From Methylophaga sp. (GTDB lineage Bacteria > Pseudomonadota > Gammaproteobacteria > Nitrosococcales > Methylophagaceae), in contig NVUI01000002.1 in assembly GCA_002733105.1 (NCBI GenBank), forward strand, positions 34,581-79,393: a stretch of 44,813 nucleotides of DNA, in the 5' to 3' direction. The translations under genes were made by a program, and so were the position numbers. Every line of letters begins with the position of its first letter. The first letter of the stretch is position 1. Shown here piece after piece: positions 29,000 through 38,735 of the stretch. The notes beneath the pieces were generated by a model. That model was not told the origin of the DNA and did no database searches. It saw only the letters and a list, made by a program, of their open reading frames with translations.

Positions 29000-29749
29000 C
29001 TACTTCTCTTCTTGCCTATATTCGGCAATAAATTGCTCTAATAATGCTGTCTGCTCATCAGTTAATGTTGCCATTTCTAATAAGTCAGGCCGCCGTAACC
29101 ACGTTCGTCCTAAAGACTGTTTAAGACGCCACTTACGTATCGCCTTATGATCTCCACCTAACAACACCTTTGGCACTGTTTGGTTTAATAATACTTCTGG
29201 TCTGGTGTAATGTGGATGGTCTAATAGACCTGCCATAAAAGAATCTTGCTGTGCAGACTCTTCATGTCCCAATACACCTGGTAACAATCTTGCCAGACCA
29301 TCAATCATGATCATCGCAGCAAGTTCACCACCACTGAGAACATAGTCTCCAACCGACCACTCCTCATCAATCTCTTGTTCAATTAGACGTTCATCAATGC
29401 CTTCATAACGCCCTGCAACAAAAATCATTGTTTCTCTTGTTGCCAATTCTTGCAAACCTTGCTGGTCAAGCCTTCGACCTTGTGGTGACATATATGCCAC
29501 TTTTGTTTGCGGGCCTAAAGCTTTTTTTGCAGCTTGGATAGCACCTTGCAATGGCTCAACCTTCATCACCATGCCAGGGCCACCACCATAAGGCCTATCA
29601 TCTACTGTCCGATGTTTATCCAACGTGAAATCACGCGGATCCCAACACTCAATATTGATCTTGCCCTGCGATACTGCACGGCCAGTAACACCATATTGCG
29701 TTATTGCATCAAACATTTGAGGAAACAAGGATACAACACCTAGTCGCAT
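29000..29749 (-). CDS. trmD: tRNA (guanine-37-N1)-methyltransferase
   Basis: TrmD methylates G37 next to the anticodon of certain tRNAs, preventing frameshifts. From ATG 29749 it has 249 residues, with a GGGGTGG site six bases upstream; the TTG five codons earlier is unlikely. The SPOUT fold with trefoil knot is seen in the motifs [33 protein letters not shown] and [13 protein letters not shown]. It lies 17 nt before rplS and 21 nt after rimM. Confidence 0.98.
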   Translation of the reverse strand: MRLGVVSLFPQMFDAITQYGVTGRAVSQGKINIECWDPRDFTLDKHRTVDDRPYGGGPGMVMKVEPLQGAIQAAKKALGPQTKVAYMSPQGRRLDQQGLQELATRETMIFVAGRYEGIDERLIEQEIDEEWSVGDYVLSGGELAAMIMIDGLARLLPGVLGHEESAQQDSFMAGLLDHPHYTRPEVLLNQTVPKVLLGGDHKAIRKWRLKQSLGRTWLRRPDLLEMATLTDEQTALLEQFIAEYRQEEK

Positions 29750-29770
29750 TTTTTGCCACCCCAAATTTAA

Positions 29771-30289
29771 TCAGTAATCTAACTTCCAATTAACCCGGAT
29801 AAAATGATTATCCAAATCAACCTCATCAACGATCTCATCCATTACAAAGGGTATCAATCGCTGTGTTTTATGTTCCTTATCTTGAACAACCAACACATCA
29901 TTTGCACCCGTTTCAAGCAAACTATCAACTTGCCCTAATTTTTCATCTTGCAAATTGATAACAGTTAATCCTATCAACTCAGACCAGTAAAACTCATCTT
30001 TACCTGCTGGTTTTAACTGCGGCTTAGTAATGGCTAGTTCAGCCCCTATCAAAGGTAGAACTTGGTCAGGGTCTGTTACGCCCTCCACACTTACTACTAT
30101 GCCTTTACCTTGGACACGTCCATCTGTTACATCCAACGCTATCCACTCACCTTTACGTGATATATAAAGAGGCGAATAGCTTAAAATATTGCTTCGAGGT
30201 TCTGTGAATGAAAATATTTTCATCCATCCCTTTATTCCAAAAGCACCAGAAATTTTGCCGACAAGAATAAAGTCTTCAGGAACTACCAC
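29771..30289 (-). CDS. rimM: 16S rRNA processing protein RimM
   Basis: RimM helps mature the 30S head together with S19. The 172-residue protein has the N-terminal RimM barrel (LVGKISGAFGIKGWMKIFSFT) and a C-terminal PRC barrel (FYWSELIGLTVINLQDEKLGQVDSLLETGANDV is split over residues 100-132). The start is GTG at 30289 with TAGGA upstream. It is the second gene of the rpsP operon. Confidence 0.97.
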   Translation of the reverse strand: MVVPEDFILVGKISGAFGIKGWMKIFSFTEPRSNILSYSPLYISRKGEWIALDVTDGRVQGKGIVVSVEGVTDPDQVLPLIGAELAITKPQLKPAGKDEFYWSELIGLTVINLQDEKLGQVDSLLETGANDVLVVQDKEHKTQRLIPFVMDEIVDEVDLDNHFIRVNWKLDY

Positions 30290-30306
30290 AATATCCTACA
30301 AAAAAC

Positions 30307-30555
30307 TTAAGCAGCTTTTTGAGCTTGCCCAATTAATTTAGCAACACGATCTGATGTTTGTGCGCCTTTACCAGACCAGTATGCAATACGTTCAAGATCC
30401 AAACGTAACGTTTCTTCTTGGCCGCGAGCTAAAGGATTAAAAAACCCCAAACGCTCAATGCAACGACCATCACGTTTATTACGTGAATCTGTTACTACTA
30501 CCGTGTAATAAGGCCGCTTCTTTGCGCCGCCACGAGATAATCTAATTGTTACCAT
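30307..30555 (-). CDS. rpsP: 30S ribosomal protein S16
   Basis: S16 is an assembly protein of the 30S body. From ATG 30555 it has 82 residues starting [17 protein letters not shown], exactly as in other bacteria; an open frame 13 codons longer is ignored. [15 protein letters not shown] is conserved. It heads the rimM-trmD-rplS run. The 87-nt leader after ffh has a 7-bp inverted repeat (ACTGGAT/ATCCAGT, 30574-30580 and 30608-30614) of unknown meaning. Confidence 0.99.
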   Translation of the reverse strand: MVTIRLSRGGAKKRPYYTVVVTDSRNKRDGRCIERLGFFNPLARGQEETLRLDLERIAYWSGKGAQTSDRVAKLIGQAQKAA

Positions 30556-30642
30556 AAGTCCTGCCTGTTGAAAACTGGATCGAAAAACAGACACATTCTA
30601 CGCAACTATCCAGTGTTTGAAAAGCTTAACTTCACTTTATCT

Positions 30643-32010
30643 TTAGAAAGGTAAACCACCACCCATCGGAAATTTACCACCCAATGCTCGCATCATCTTA
30701 GCCATACCGCCTTTTTGGCTCATTTTTTTCATCATTTTCTGCATTTGAGCAAATTGTTTTAACAGACGATTCACATCTTGGATCTGTGTGCCAGACCCTG
30801 CTGCAATACGCTTTTTCCGTGATCCCTTAATAATATCTGGTCGCTGCCGCTCTTTTTTAGTCATTGAATTAATAATCGCTTCTAACTTACCCATTTCTTT
30901 ATCATTAACTTGCTGTTTCGCAGCAGCTGGAATATTACCCATGCCAGGCATTTTCTCCAACATTGAGCCAATGCCACCCATATTACCCATTTGCCGCAAT
31001 TGATCTCGAAAATCATCCAGATCAAAGCCCTTACCTTTTTTCAGCTTATTAGCTAACTTTTCGGCCGAGCCTTTATCCATCTTTTGCTGTGCTTCTTCAA
31101 CTAAAGACAGTACATCACCCATACCTAAAATTCGTGAAACGACACGCTCAGGATGAAATAACTCTAAGGCTGCTGTTTTCTCACCCACTCCCATGAACTT
31201 AATAGGCTTGCCGGTAATATGGCGAATTGATAATGCAGCACCACCACGTGCATCACCATCTGTTTTGGTCAAAATAATCCCTGTTAAGGGTAATGCGTCA
31301 TTAAAGGCTTTTGCTGTATTCGCGGCATCTTGTCCTGTCATACTATCGACAGTAAACAACGTTTCAATCGGATTAATCGCTGCATGGATCTGTTTAATTT
31401 CAGTCATCATATCGTCATCGATATGCAATCGACCGGCCGTATCAATAATGACAACATCCATAAATTGTAATTTGGCTTGAGCTACTGCTGCTTTGGCAAT
31501 CTCAACTGGATCCTGATCTATCTGACTAGGAAAAAACGCTGCATCAACTTCATCGGCTAACGTTTTCAATTGTTCAATCGCCGCAGGACGATAAACATCC
31601 GCACTGGCTACCATCACTGATTTTTTTTCGCGCTCTTTTAACCATCGAGCTAATTTGGCTACACTGGTTGTTTTACCGGCCCCCTGCAAACCAGCCATTA
31701 AAATAACTGCTGGTGGTTGCATATTTAGATTTAGCGTTTCATTGGCTTCACCCATCACCGCAACAAGTTCATCATTAACAACTTTAACAAGTGCTTGGCC
31801 AGGCGTTAGACTTCGAAGCACATCTTGGCCTAGCGCACGCTCTTTAACCTTATCAATAAACTCACGAACGACAGGTAAGGCGACATCAGCTTCAAGCAAT
31901 GCCATTCGTATTTCACGGAGAGTGTCTTTGACATTATCTTCAGTAATACGACCTTGGCCACGAATTTTCTGTAACGTGCTGCCAAGTCTTTCGCTCAAAC
32001 TATCAAACAT
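30643..32010 (-). CDS. ffh: Signal recognition particle protein Ffh
   Basis: Ffh is the SRP54 GTPase that brings nascent membrane proteins to FtsY. The 455-residue protein shows the N domain, the G domain (P-loop GLQGAGKTTSVAKLA, DTAGRLHIDD, TKTDGDARGG) and the methionine-rich M domain from about residue 330 (QMGNMGGIGSMLEKMPGMG, then GSRKKRIAAGSG for 4.5S RNA binding). It is divergent from the CcsA-like gene and precedes rpsP. Confidence 0.98.
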   Translation of the reverse strand: MFDSLSERLGSTLQKIRGQGRITEDNVKDTLREIRMALLEADVALPVVREFIDKVKERALGQDVLRSLTPGQALVKVVNDELVAVMGEANETLNLNMQPPAVILMAGLQGAGKTTSVAKLARWLKEREKKSVMVASADVYRPAAIEQLKTLADEVDAAFFPSQIDQDPVEIAKAAVAQAKLQFMDVVIIDTAGRLHIDDDMMTEIKQIHAAINPIETLFTVDSMTGQDAANTAKAFNDALPLTGIILTKTDGDARGGAALSIRHITGKPIKFMGVGEKTAALELFHPERVVSRILGMGDVLSLVEEAQQKMDKGSAEKLANKLKKGKGFDLDDFRDQLRQMGNMGGIGSMLEKMPGMGNIPAAAKQQVNDKEMGKLEAIINSMTKKERQRPDIIKGSRKKRIAAGSGTQIQDVNRLLKQFAQMQKMMKKMSQKGGMAKMMRALGGKFPMGGGLPF

Positions 32011-32160
32011 GATTCACCTTAAATTCAATTTTACTGACTGATTTCAGCCACTAATTCATAAAAAATGAAATTATAACTGAATATATTGTTCCAATTATAA
32101 TTACATCGTTTATCATTCCACTATGATTAATATAGAACACAAATTAAGGAGCAAGTAATT

Positions 32161-32961
32161 ATGGCTATTGCCAATGCATTAGCTTTTCTGCTCTACCTAA
32201 GTTGCAGTGTCATTCTGATCCGCCGCTTTGTTCAACCTAGCCAAGCAACATCTATTACTTTCCCTATCGGGATCGCAACTATTATGGCTTTGTTATTCCA
32301 TGGTGTGGATATCTTTTTCACTATGCAACACGCTGGAGGGTGGGATCTAGGTCTATTTACCTCTTTATCCATAGCAACATGGTTAATGGCCTTGATCACT
32401 TTTGTTATTGGCTCAAAATCACCTAAAGCGCATCCAGGCATGTTAATTTATCCTCTAGTTGCGTTTAGCTTGGTGATGAAAACTCAATTACCTAGTAGCC
32501 AGGCTACCTCCCTTCCTGACCCTGCTCTGGAATGGCATATCCTATTATCTCTAGCAGCTTATAGTTTATTTACCTTAGCAGCTATACAAGCGGTTGTACT
32601 TGCCATTCAAAACCAACAGCTACGCCAACGACATGTTGCAGGCTTAATAAGAAAATTACCGCCATTACAAACCATGGAAACGAGCTTATTCCAACTCATT
32701 ACTGTTGGTTTTATTTTGCTGACTGCAGGCCTATTAGCAGGCATATTTTTTATTGAGAATATTTTCGCCCAACATCTTGTCCATAAAACCATATTATCGA
32801 TTATTTCTTGGTGTGTCTTTGCTACATTATTATGGGGGAGACAGAGATATGGCTGGAGAGGAAATACAGCTATAAAATGGACACTCATTGGCTTCATTTT
32901 TCTTGCCTTTGCCTATTTGGGAAGTAAATTGGTACTGGAGTTTTTATTAAGCACTGCTTAA
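32161..32961 (+). CDS. CcsA/YpjD-type cytochrome c assembly family membrane protein
   Basis: A 266-residue inner-membrane protein with about eight membrane helices. It resembles the short CcsA-like proteins (YpjD in E. coli) that sit opposite ffh in many gammaproteobacteria. Features are the second-helix histidine (LLFHGVDIFF), AGGWDLGLF in the position of the WxWD-like loop, HILLSLAAYSLFTLAAIQAVVLAI and LLTAGLLAGIFF. A full AAGGAG lies nine bases before the ATG. A part in heme handling is suggested by the family but the exact role is not established. Confidence 0.87.
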   Translation: MAIANALAFLLYLSCSVILIRRFVQPSQATSITFPIGIATIMALLFHGVDIFFTMQHAGGWDLGLFTSLSIATWLMALITFVIGSKSPKAHPGMLIYPLVAFSLVMKTQLPSSQATSLPDPALEWHILLSLAAYSLFTLAAIQAVVLAIQNQQLRQRHVAGLIRKLPPLQTMETSLFQLITVGFILLTAGLLAGIFFIENIFAQHLVHKTILSIISWCVFATLLWGRQRYGWRGNTAIKWTLIGFIFLAFAYLGSKLVLEFLLSTA

Positions 32962-32967
32962 CAAATT

Positions 32968-34248
32968 ATGCTTGAATCAACCTCACTCGCTTTATTATTT
33001 TTTATTTTATTCATCCTATTGCTGCTGTCTGCCTTTTTTTCAAGTTCAGAAACAGCATTGATGTCATTGAATAGATATCGTCTGCGCCACCTTGAACATG
33101 AAGGGCATACAGGTGCAATACGTGCTAGTGAATTATTAGCTCGCCCTGATCGCCTAATCGGTTTGATTTTATTGGGAAACAATTTTGTCAATATTTTTGC
33201 TTCTGCTATTGCCACCGTTATTGGTATCAAATTATTTGGCGAAAATGGTATTCTCATTGCAACATTAGCACTCACCTTAATCATTTTGTTGTTTGCTGAA
33301 GTTACCCCAAAAACCTTGGCAGCACTCCATCCTGAACGTATTGCATTCCCTGCTAGCTTTATACTCAAGCCCTTATTGTTCTTGCTCTATCCTTTGGTAT
33401 GGCTTATCAATATTATTACTAATCAAATGCTGGCATTATTTGGTGTATCTCCTCAAGAGTCTTCTTCAAGTGCTATTAACCGAGAAGAGCTCCGTATTGC
33501 ACTCATGGAAGCGGGCAGCATGATCCCCAAACGCCATAAAAAAATGCTAGTCAGTATTCTTGACCTAGAAAAAGTGACTGTCGATGATGTCATGGTGCCT
33601 AGAAATGAAATCGAAGGTATTGATATCAATGCGCCTTTAGCAGATATCATGAAGCAGCTCTCTTACTGCGGCTTCACCCGCTTACTAGTATATAAAGACA
33701 GTATGGACAATATGGTGGGTATTCTCCATGTTCGTAAAGCCTTACATTTACTTGCTCAAAACAACCTAACAGTTGAAACCTTAAGTAGTATCGTCAAACA
33801 GGGCTATTTTGTACCCGAAGGCACCCCTTTAAATACCCAATTAATCCAATTCCAACGTCACAAAAGAAGGACGGGGCTTGTCGTTGATGAATATGGTGAT
33901 ATCCAAGGCCTAGTCACATTAGAAGATATTTTCCATGAAATTGTGGGGGAATTTACTGATGATTTTATTGACGAAGATAAAGATATTCACCCTCAACTGG
34001 ATGGTAGTTATCTTATAAATGGTTCGGCGAATATTAGAGAAGTTAATCGAAATAACCAGTGGAATTTGCCTACTAATGGGCCCAAAACTATTAATGGTCT
34101 AATTTTAGAATACTTAGAAAGTATCCCTAATCAAGATGTTAGCCTTCGTATCGGAAATTATATTATAGAAATTGTGCAAACAGCAGATAATACTATCAGA
34201 ACCGTACGAATTAAAAATATACAGCCAACACAAGATGAGAGCCATTAA
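32968..34248 (+). CDS. CNNM/CorC (HlyC) family CBS-domain membrane protein
   Basis: A 426-residue inner-membrane protein. Residues 1-190 form the DUF21/CNNM domain with three to four helices (SSSETALMSLNRYRLRHLE is the conserved signature; also LLLGNNFVNIFASA). Two CBS repeats follow (VDDVMVPRNEIEGID, then GLVVDEYGDIQGLVTLEDI), and the C-terminal CorC_HlyC domain (GSYLINGSANIREVN). Homologues are linked to magnesium or divalent cation efflux. It begins 6 nt after the CcsA-like stop, a well-known neighbour pair, and its stop overlaps the next start by one base. Confidence 0.93.
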   Translation: MLESTSLALLFFILFILLLLSAFFSSSETALMSLNRYRLRHLEHEGHTGAIRASELLARPDRLIGLILLGNNFVNIFASAIATVIGIKLFGENGILIATLALTLIILLFAEVTPKTLAALHPERIAFPASFILKPLLFLLYPLVWLINIITNQMLALFGVSPQESSSSAINREELRIALMEAGSMIPKRHKKMLVSILDLEKVTVDDVMVPRNEIEGIDINAPLADIMKQLSYCGFTRLLVYKDSMDNMVGILHVRKALHLLAQNNLTVETLSSIVKQGYFVPEGTPLNTQLIQFQRHKRRTGLVVDEYGDIQGLVTLEDIFHEIVGEFTDDFIDEDKDIHPQLDGSYLINGSANIREVNRNNQWNLPTNGPKTINGLILEYLESIPNQDVSLRIGNYIIEIVQTADNTIRTVRIKNIQPTQDESH

Positions 34249-36191
34249 TGCCCGCTTTTCGGATCAAATTATATGGTCTAAGTGATGCCGATAAAACATC
34301 TCTTAAATCAATGCTTAAGCTAGTCAGTGATCTACTTACACATCAGTGGGTAATTGTTGGTGTGAAAAGTGATGCGGAATTGTCTATTTATTCTTTTGAC
34401 AGTGAGGAAGGTATTGCTGCCTGGCAACAGCGTGATAACACTTTAACCGCTTTATTAACCAACAAAGGTAACATCACTGAACCCATTGATATCGTATTGA
34501 AAAAGCCATTAAGAACCAGCAATTTCTCCGAGGTGCTTAACATTGTTGAAGATAAAATAACCAGTAAGAATCAAGCTTTAGTGGCCAAAGAAAAAAGACC
34601 AACAGAGCAGGTTAAAGAAGTAAAAAATTCAGCTAAGAAGTCACCCTCTCTTTTTGCATCACTATCTTCAAACTTGTCTAAATATCTAAGCAAACAAGAA
34701 AAAGTTGCCCCTAAACCTGAACTTATACTCAAAATAGTCGAAGAATCCCCTATCCCTGCAGATTCTATTCTAGAAATAGCTGCACTGAAAAAATGGATAG
34801 AACAACAGAATAACCAAGACAATCACATCTTTGTGTCAACGCTACTAAGTAACCTAGTGCCATTAAATCGCACCCCCGTTCCATCACAGAAACGGCTGGA
34901 GTTACTAGAGCTTTATCACAATGCAATAAACAACATCATATTCACCCACGTCGCCACCGAAAATCAACAGTTTAATCGTACGCTTGATCTTGCTTTAGAA
35001 GAACTGGCTATCGGTTATAAAATTGTTGTCAATTTCATTTTTAATGATGAAAGTAAACCCTATTCGAACGGTATTTTCATTTTTGCTGTCAACCGTGCAG
35101 TAAGACAACTGATACTACATATTTTACATGCCTATACCATTTACGCTGTGGAACCTAAGCATGCATTTCACGAATTACACCAACTCTATATGTATGCTGA
35201 CCAGTATAAATTTAGCCATAAACAAATCACCCTTAAAAAACTAAAAACATCTGGCAACATCTTTCATTTCTACAACCAATTTATGCTGTGTGCAATAGCC
35301 GACCCATATAGCTTGGCAAAACGAGAAGTTATCAAATTATTTAACCTAATGGATAAATTGGCTGATAAGGTTGAGATCACCTCTCTTACCAAAAAGCAAA
35401 TAGCCGCCACCAGTGACTTCTTAATGACAGGCCATTTTTGTATTGATCCTGCCAGTGATAAACTACCAATAGCGCTCACTAAAACCCCCACTGAAATACG
35501 CTCTTTAGCTCAAACTCGTCTATTAAATACCCAAACAATATTACACATCATAGGAGACATAATTCAGCACAATTCTCTTGATGGGCAAAATATTCATGAA
35601 ATTGATGTTCAATTATTGAAAAAAATACTTCCCCAGCTAAATACAACATACGAGCGTGAATTTCATCGTCTACCCGCGGCTAAAAACCGATACATTACTG
35701 TTGCTATTGGAATTGCTTCAATCCATGCTCATATTTGTGAACTTCCATCAGAAGACACAGTCATATGGACTGTACTCAATCAAGGTGAAGGTGGTTTACT
35801 TACCAGCAGTAGTGAAGACCGAGATGATAAGCCTTTAAGGATCGGCGATTTTATCGGTATTTTCGAACCAGATATGCCCATAAAATTAGCTGAAATAAAA
35901 TGGCTACAAATGACAAGGGATGACATCACAGCTATCGGACTTGAGTATCATCTAGGTGAGCCTACCGCAGTAACATGCACAGCTGATAATGAAGATAGTA
36001 GCTACCCAGCACTTTTAATCCCAGAACATGATCGGATACATCAGCCAACACTCATTGCAGAAAAAGGCTTATTTTCAGCAAGCCGTGGACTGACCATCAT
36101 TAATAAAGATAAGCCCATGACCATAACTGCTGATACCTTAATTGAGAATGCCTTTAATTACGAGCAATTTAGCTTTACTATTAGCAAATAA
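34248..36191 (+). CDS. Large cytoplasmic protein of unknown function, possible PilZ-like C-terminus
   Basis: I do not recognise this 647-residue protein. Its ATG overlaps the CNNM stop as TAATG. There is no signal peptide or membrane segment. Residues 1-105 resemble a receiver-like fold ending in a KPLR loop (DIVLKKPLRTSNFSEVLN). A lysine-rich linker follows (about 108-160), then a long helical domain to about 465. The last 180 residues look like a beta-barrel: the segment VIWTVLNQGEGGLLTSSSED near 505-525 recalls the N-x-S/G-x-x-G pattern of PilZ or related barrels, but the key arginines are not obvious. A part in regulation or envelope signalling is only a guess from this layout. Confidence 0.8.
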   Translation: MPAFRIKLYGLSDADKTSLKSMLKLVSDLLTHQWVIVGVKSDAELSIYSFDSEEGIAAWQQRDNTLTALLTNKGNITEPIDIVLKKPLRTSNFSEVLNIVEDKITSKNQALVAKEKRPTEQVKEVKNSAKKSPSLFASLSSNLSKYLSKQEKVAPKPELILKIVEESPIPADSILEIAALKKWIEQQNNQDNHIFVSTLLSNLVPLNRTPVPSQKRLELLELYHNAINNIIFTHVATENQQFNRTLDLALEELAIGYKIVVNFIFNDESKPYSNGIFIFAVNRAVRQLILHILHAYTIYAVEPKHAFHELHQLYMYADQYKFSHKQITLKKLKTSGNIFHFYNQFMLCAIADPYSLAKREVIKLFNLMDKLADKVEITSLTKKQIAATSDFLMTGHFCIDPASDKLPIALTKTPTEIRSLAQTRLLNTQTILHIIGDIIQHNSLDGQNIHEIDVQLLKKILPQLNTTYEREFHRLPAAKNRYITVAIGIASIHAHICELPSEDTVIWTVLNQGEGGLLTSSSEDRDDKPLRIGDFIGIFEPDMPIKLAEIKWLQMTRDDITAIGLEYHLGEPTAVTCTADNEDSSYPALLIPEHDRIHQPTLIAEKGLFSASRGLTIINKDKPMTITADTLIENAFNYEQFSFTISK

Positions 36192-36233
36192 ACTACCGAA
36201 ACACCCCCTATTATTAAGTCAGGAAGTCAAACA

Positions 36234-38684
36234 ATGCGTACCCTTATAAAAGTATTTTTTCTAGTTATTATCCTAGTTATAATAGGATTAATTGCACTAC
36301 CCTTTATGATTGATCCTAATGACTATAAACAACAAATTTCCAGTCAAGTTGAAAAAATTACTGGCCGCACATTAACGCTGGATGGTGATATTGGCTTATC
36401 TGTTTTCCCATGGATAGCTCTCGAATTAGGCCCTTTATCACTGAGTAATGCTAAAGGCTTTAAAGCAGATACTTTTGCCAAAGTTAATGCTGCTCAAATA
36501 CGCATAAAATTAATGCCTTTATTAAAAAAACAGTTAGAGATGGATACTATTGTGCTGGATGGATTAGTACTTAACCTTGAAAAAAATAAAGCGGGAATAA
36601 CCAATTGGGATGATCTTGCTGGTAATAACCAAGACAATAATACGGAGAAAAAAGCTGATAGCAGTGCACCAGCACTTGCAGCTGTCAGCATTGCTGGCGT
36701 TAAATTAACCAATGCTAATGTCTACTGGTCAGATGCGAGTACTGATGAAATTTACCAGCTAGAAAATTTTAATCTTAATACCGATCCTTTAGTGCCAGGC
36801 AAACCAACTGCTATTGAAATGGATTTCAATATCCTTAGTGCAAAACCCCAAGCCAAAGCTCATATTAGCTTAGAGACCAAAGTAATGATTGATCTTGAAA
36901 ATCAGCAATATGCCTTGACAGGACTTAACTTTAGCACTCAAGCTGAAGGACAAGACCTACCCTTTTCAACTGCTGATATCTCTTTAAAAGGTGATATTAA
37001 TGCTGATATGGTTAAGCAACTGATCTCAATAGAGGGTTTATCGCTCACCGCTAACGCCAACAAAGGTGAGCAACACATCAGCGCCAAATTATCTGCCCAA
37101 GTTTCAACCAATTTAGCCAATCAGCAAACTCACTTAAAATCTGTAGAGTTAATAGCAGATGTAACAGATGCTTCATTGCCCGGCGGCAAGGCAACATTAA
37201 ATTTAACCACTGATATCTTTGCCGATATGCAACAGCAAACAGTGACGCTATCTGCACTAGTATTACAATTACAGGGTTTATTAATTAACGGTGACATCAA
37301 AGCCAGCAAGTTACTGTCAGACAACCCAAATTTTGCAGGAAATATTGCTGTTAAGGCCTTTAATTTAAGGCAATTAGCTAACAAGCTTGCTATTGAGTTA
37401 CCGCCTATGTCCGATGGTTCAACACTGGAATTAGTTGCATTAAATACTGAATTTACCGGCTCAACTCAACATTTTGATGCAAAGCAGTTAAATATAACGT
37501 TAGATCAAAGTAAGTTAAGCGGCCAATTAGCGGTGAAAAACTTTGCCCAACCCGCTATTAAATTTAAGCTAACTTTAGACCAAATTGATCTTGATCGATA
37601 TTTACCTCCTGCAAGCAAAGAAGACAAACAAACTGTCGCACCACCAGCAACTGCGGCCGCAGCAGGCGCAAGTGAATTACCACTTGAAGCATTAAGACAG
37701 GTGAATGCTAACGGCACCTTTGATATTGGTAAATTGAAAGTCAGTGGCACCCATAGTGAAAAAATTCATTTAGAAATAAAAAGTGCTGATGGCTTAATTA
37801 AATTAAGTCCTATGAGTGCCAATATGTATGGTGGGCAATATCAAGGTGATATCAGTTTAGATGCGCGTGGAAAAACCTTAAAATTAGCTATTAATGAAAA
37901 ACTCAAAGACGTTCAAGTTGGTCCTTTACTCAAAGATTTGTCTGGTGATGACAAATTATCAGGTACTGCTAATGCACAAGTAAAGTTAACAGGGAATGGT
38001 GCTACAGTTGAGCAAATAAAACGGACGCTTTCTGGTAATGGGCAGTTTTCATTTGCTGATGGCGCATTAAAAGGCATCAATGTTGCCGAAAGTATTCGTA
38101 AAGCCAAAGCAGCATTATCTGGTAAAAAGATACCCCCTTCAGATGAGCCAGTAAAAACGGACTTTTCTAGTTTGACCGGTTCATTTATTGCCAAAAATGG
38201 CATTATTGATAATCAGGACTTACAAGTATCATCCCCCTTATTACGTATCAACGGTGCAGGTTCAATCGATCTCCCTAAAGAAGGTATTAATTATGGTCTT
38301 AAAGTCTCCATCGTAGGCACATCAACAGGTCAAGGAGGCATAGATTTAGCAGATCTCAAAGGCCTAACAATCCCCGTTAAAATTACCGGTACATTTAACA
38401 ACCCTAAACCAACGGTTGATCTTGCCAGCATGTTCAAGCAACAAGCTACAGACAAAGTGAAGGAAAAAGTGGCAGACACATTAAAAGATAAGCTAGGAGA
38501 CGACTTAGGTAGCTTATTAGGCGGTGCACTTGGTGCTAAAACTGATGAATCTACTGCTGAAGATAAACCTAGCGCTACAGTAGAAGCAACTAAAGAATCA
38601 GAAAAACCACCAGCTGAACCCACTAAATCTCTGGAAGACCAAACAAAAGATGCCCTTAAAGATAAATTGAAAAATTTATTTTAA
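36234..38684 (+). CDS. AsmA family protein
   Basis: An 816-residue envelope protein. One N-terminal membrane anchor (LIKVFFLVIILVIIGLIAL) is followed by a long AsmA-type repeating-beta-groove periplasmic region; the opening DPNDYKQQISSQVEKITGRTL is typical. AsmA-like proteins belong to the RBG group thought to help move phospholipids between membranes. The C-terminus (residues 740-816) is a low-complexity stretch of lysine, aspartate and alanine (TDKVKEKVADTLKDKLGD and similar), as in other AsmA proteins. AGGAAG lies before the ATG. It is followed by a large palindrome and mutY. Confidence 0.92.
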   Translation: MRTLIKVFFLVIILVIIGLIALPFMIDPNDYKQQISSQVEKITGRTLTLDGDIGLSVFPWIALELGPLSLSNAKGFKADTFAKVNAAQIRIKLMPLLKKQLEMDTIVLDGLVLNLEKNKAGITNWDDLAGNNQDNNTEKKADSSAPALAAVSIAGVKLTNANVYWSDASTDEIYQLENFNLNTDPLVPGKPTAIEMDFNILSAKPQAKAHISLETKVMIDLENQQYALTGLNFSTQAEGQDLPFSTADISLKGDINADMVKQLISIEGLSLTANANKGEQHISAKLSAQVSTNLANQQTHLKSVELIADVTDASLPGGKATLNLTTDIFADMQQQTVTLSALVLQLQGLLINGDIKASKLLSDNPNFAGNIAVKAFNLRQLANKLAIELPPMSDGSTLELVALNTEFTGSTQHFDAKQLNITLDQSKLSGQLAVKNFAQPAIKFKLTLDQIDLDRYLPPASKEDKQTVAPPATAAAAGASELPLEALRQVNANGTFDIGKLKVSGTHSEKIHLEIKSADGLIKLSPMSANMYGGQYQGDISLDARGKTLKLAINEKLKDVQVGPLLKDLSGDDKLSGTANAQVKLTGNGATVEQIKRTLSGNGQFSFADGALKGINVAESIRKAKAALSGKKIPPSDEPVKTDFSSLTGSFIAKNGIIDNQDLQVSSPLLRINGAGSIDLPKEGINYGLKVSIVGTSTGQGGIDLADLKGLTIPVKITGTFNNPKPTVDLASMFKQQATDKVKEKVADTLKDKLGDDLGSLLGGALGAKTDESTAEDKPSATVEATKESEKPPAEPTKSLEDQTKDALKDKLKNLF

Positions 38685-38698
38685 CCTCCTCAATTAAA

Positions 38699-38728
38699 AG
38701 AGCTGTTAGCGAATTCGCTAACAGCTCT
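38699..38728. repeat. Perfect 30-bp palindrome between asmA and mutY
   Basis: From 38699 to 38728 the sequence is a complete palindrome centred on GAATTC (outer arms AGAGCTGTTAGC), with no spacer. In RNA it would form a very stable hairpin of 13 or so pairs. It ends 7 nt before the mutY ATG, occupying the place where a ribosome site should be, and no T-tract follows. It may end asmA transcription, act as an mRNA processing site or limit mutY translation. Confidence 0.9.
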
Positions 38729-38735
38729 CACTATT

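Noticed and set aside
31655-32041. Plus-strand 128-codon open frame
   Set aside because: It is antisense to ffh, a well-conserved gene, and its serine/threonine-rich sequence is typical of a shadow frame.
32958-33368. Minus-strand 136-codon open frame
   Set aside because: It is antisense to the CNNM-domain gene and shows no domain or ribosome site.
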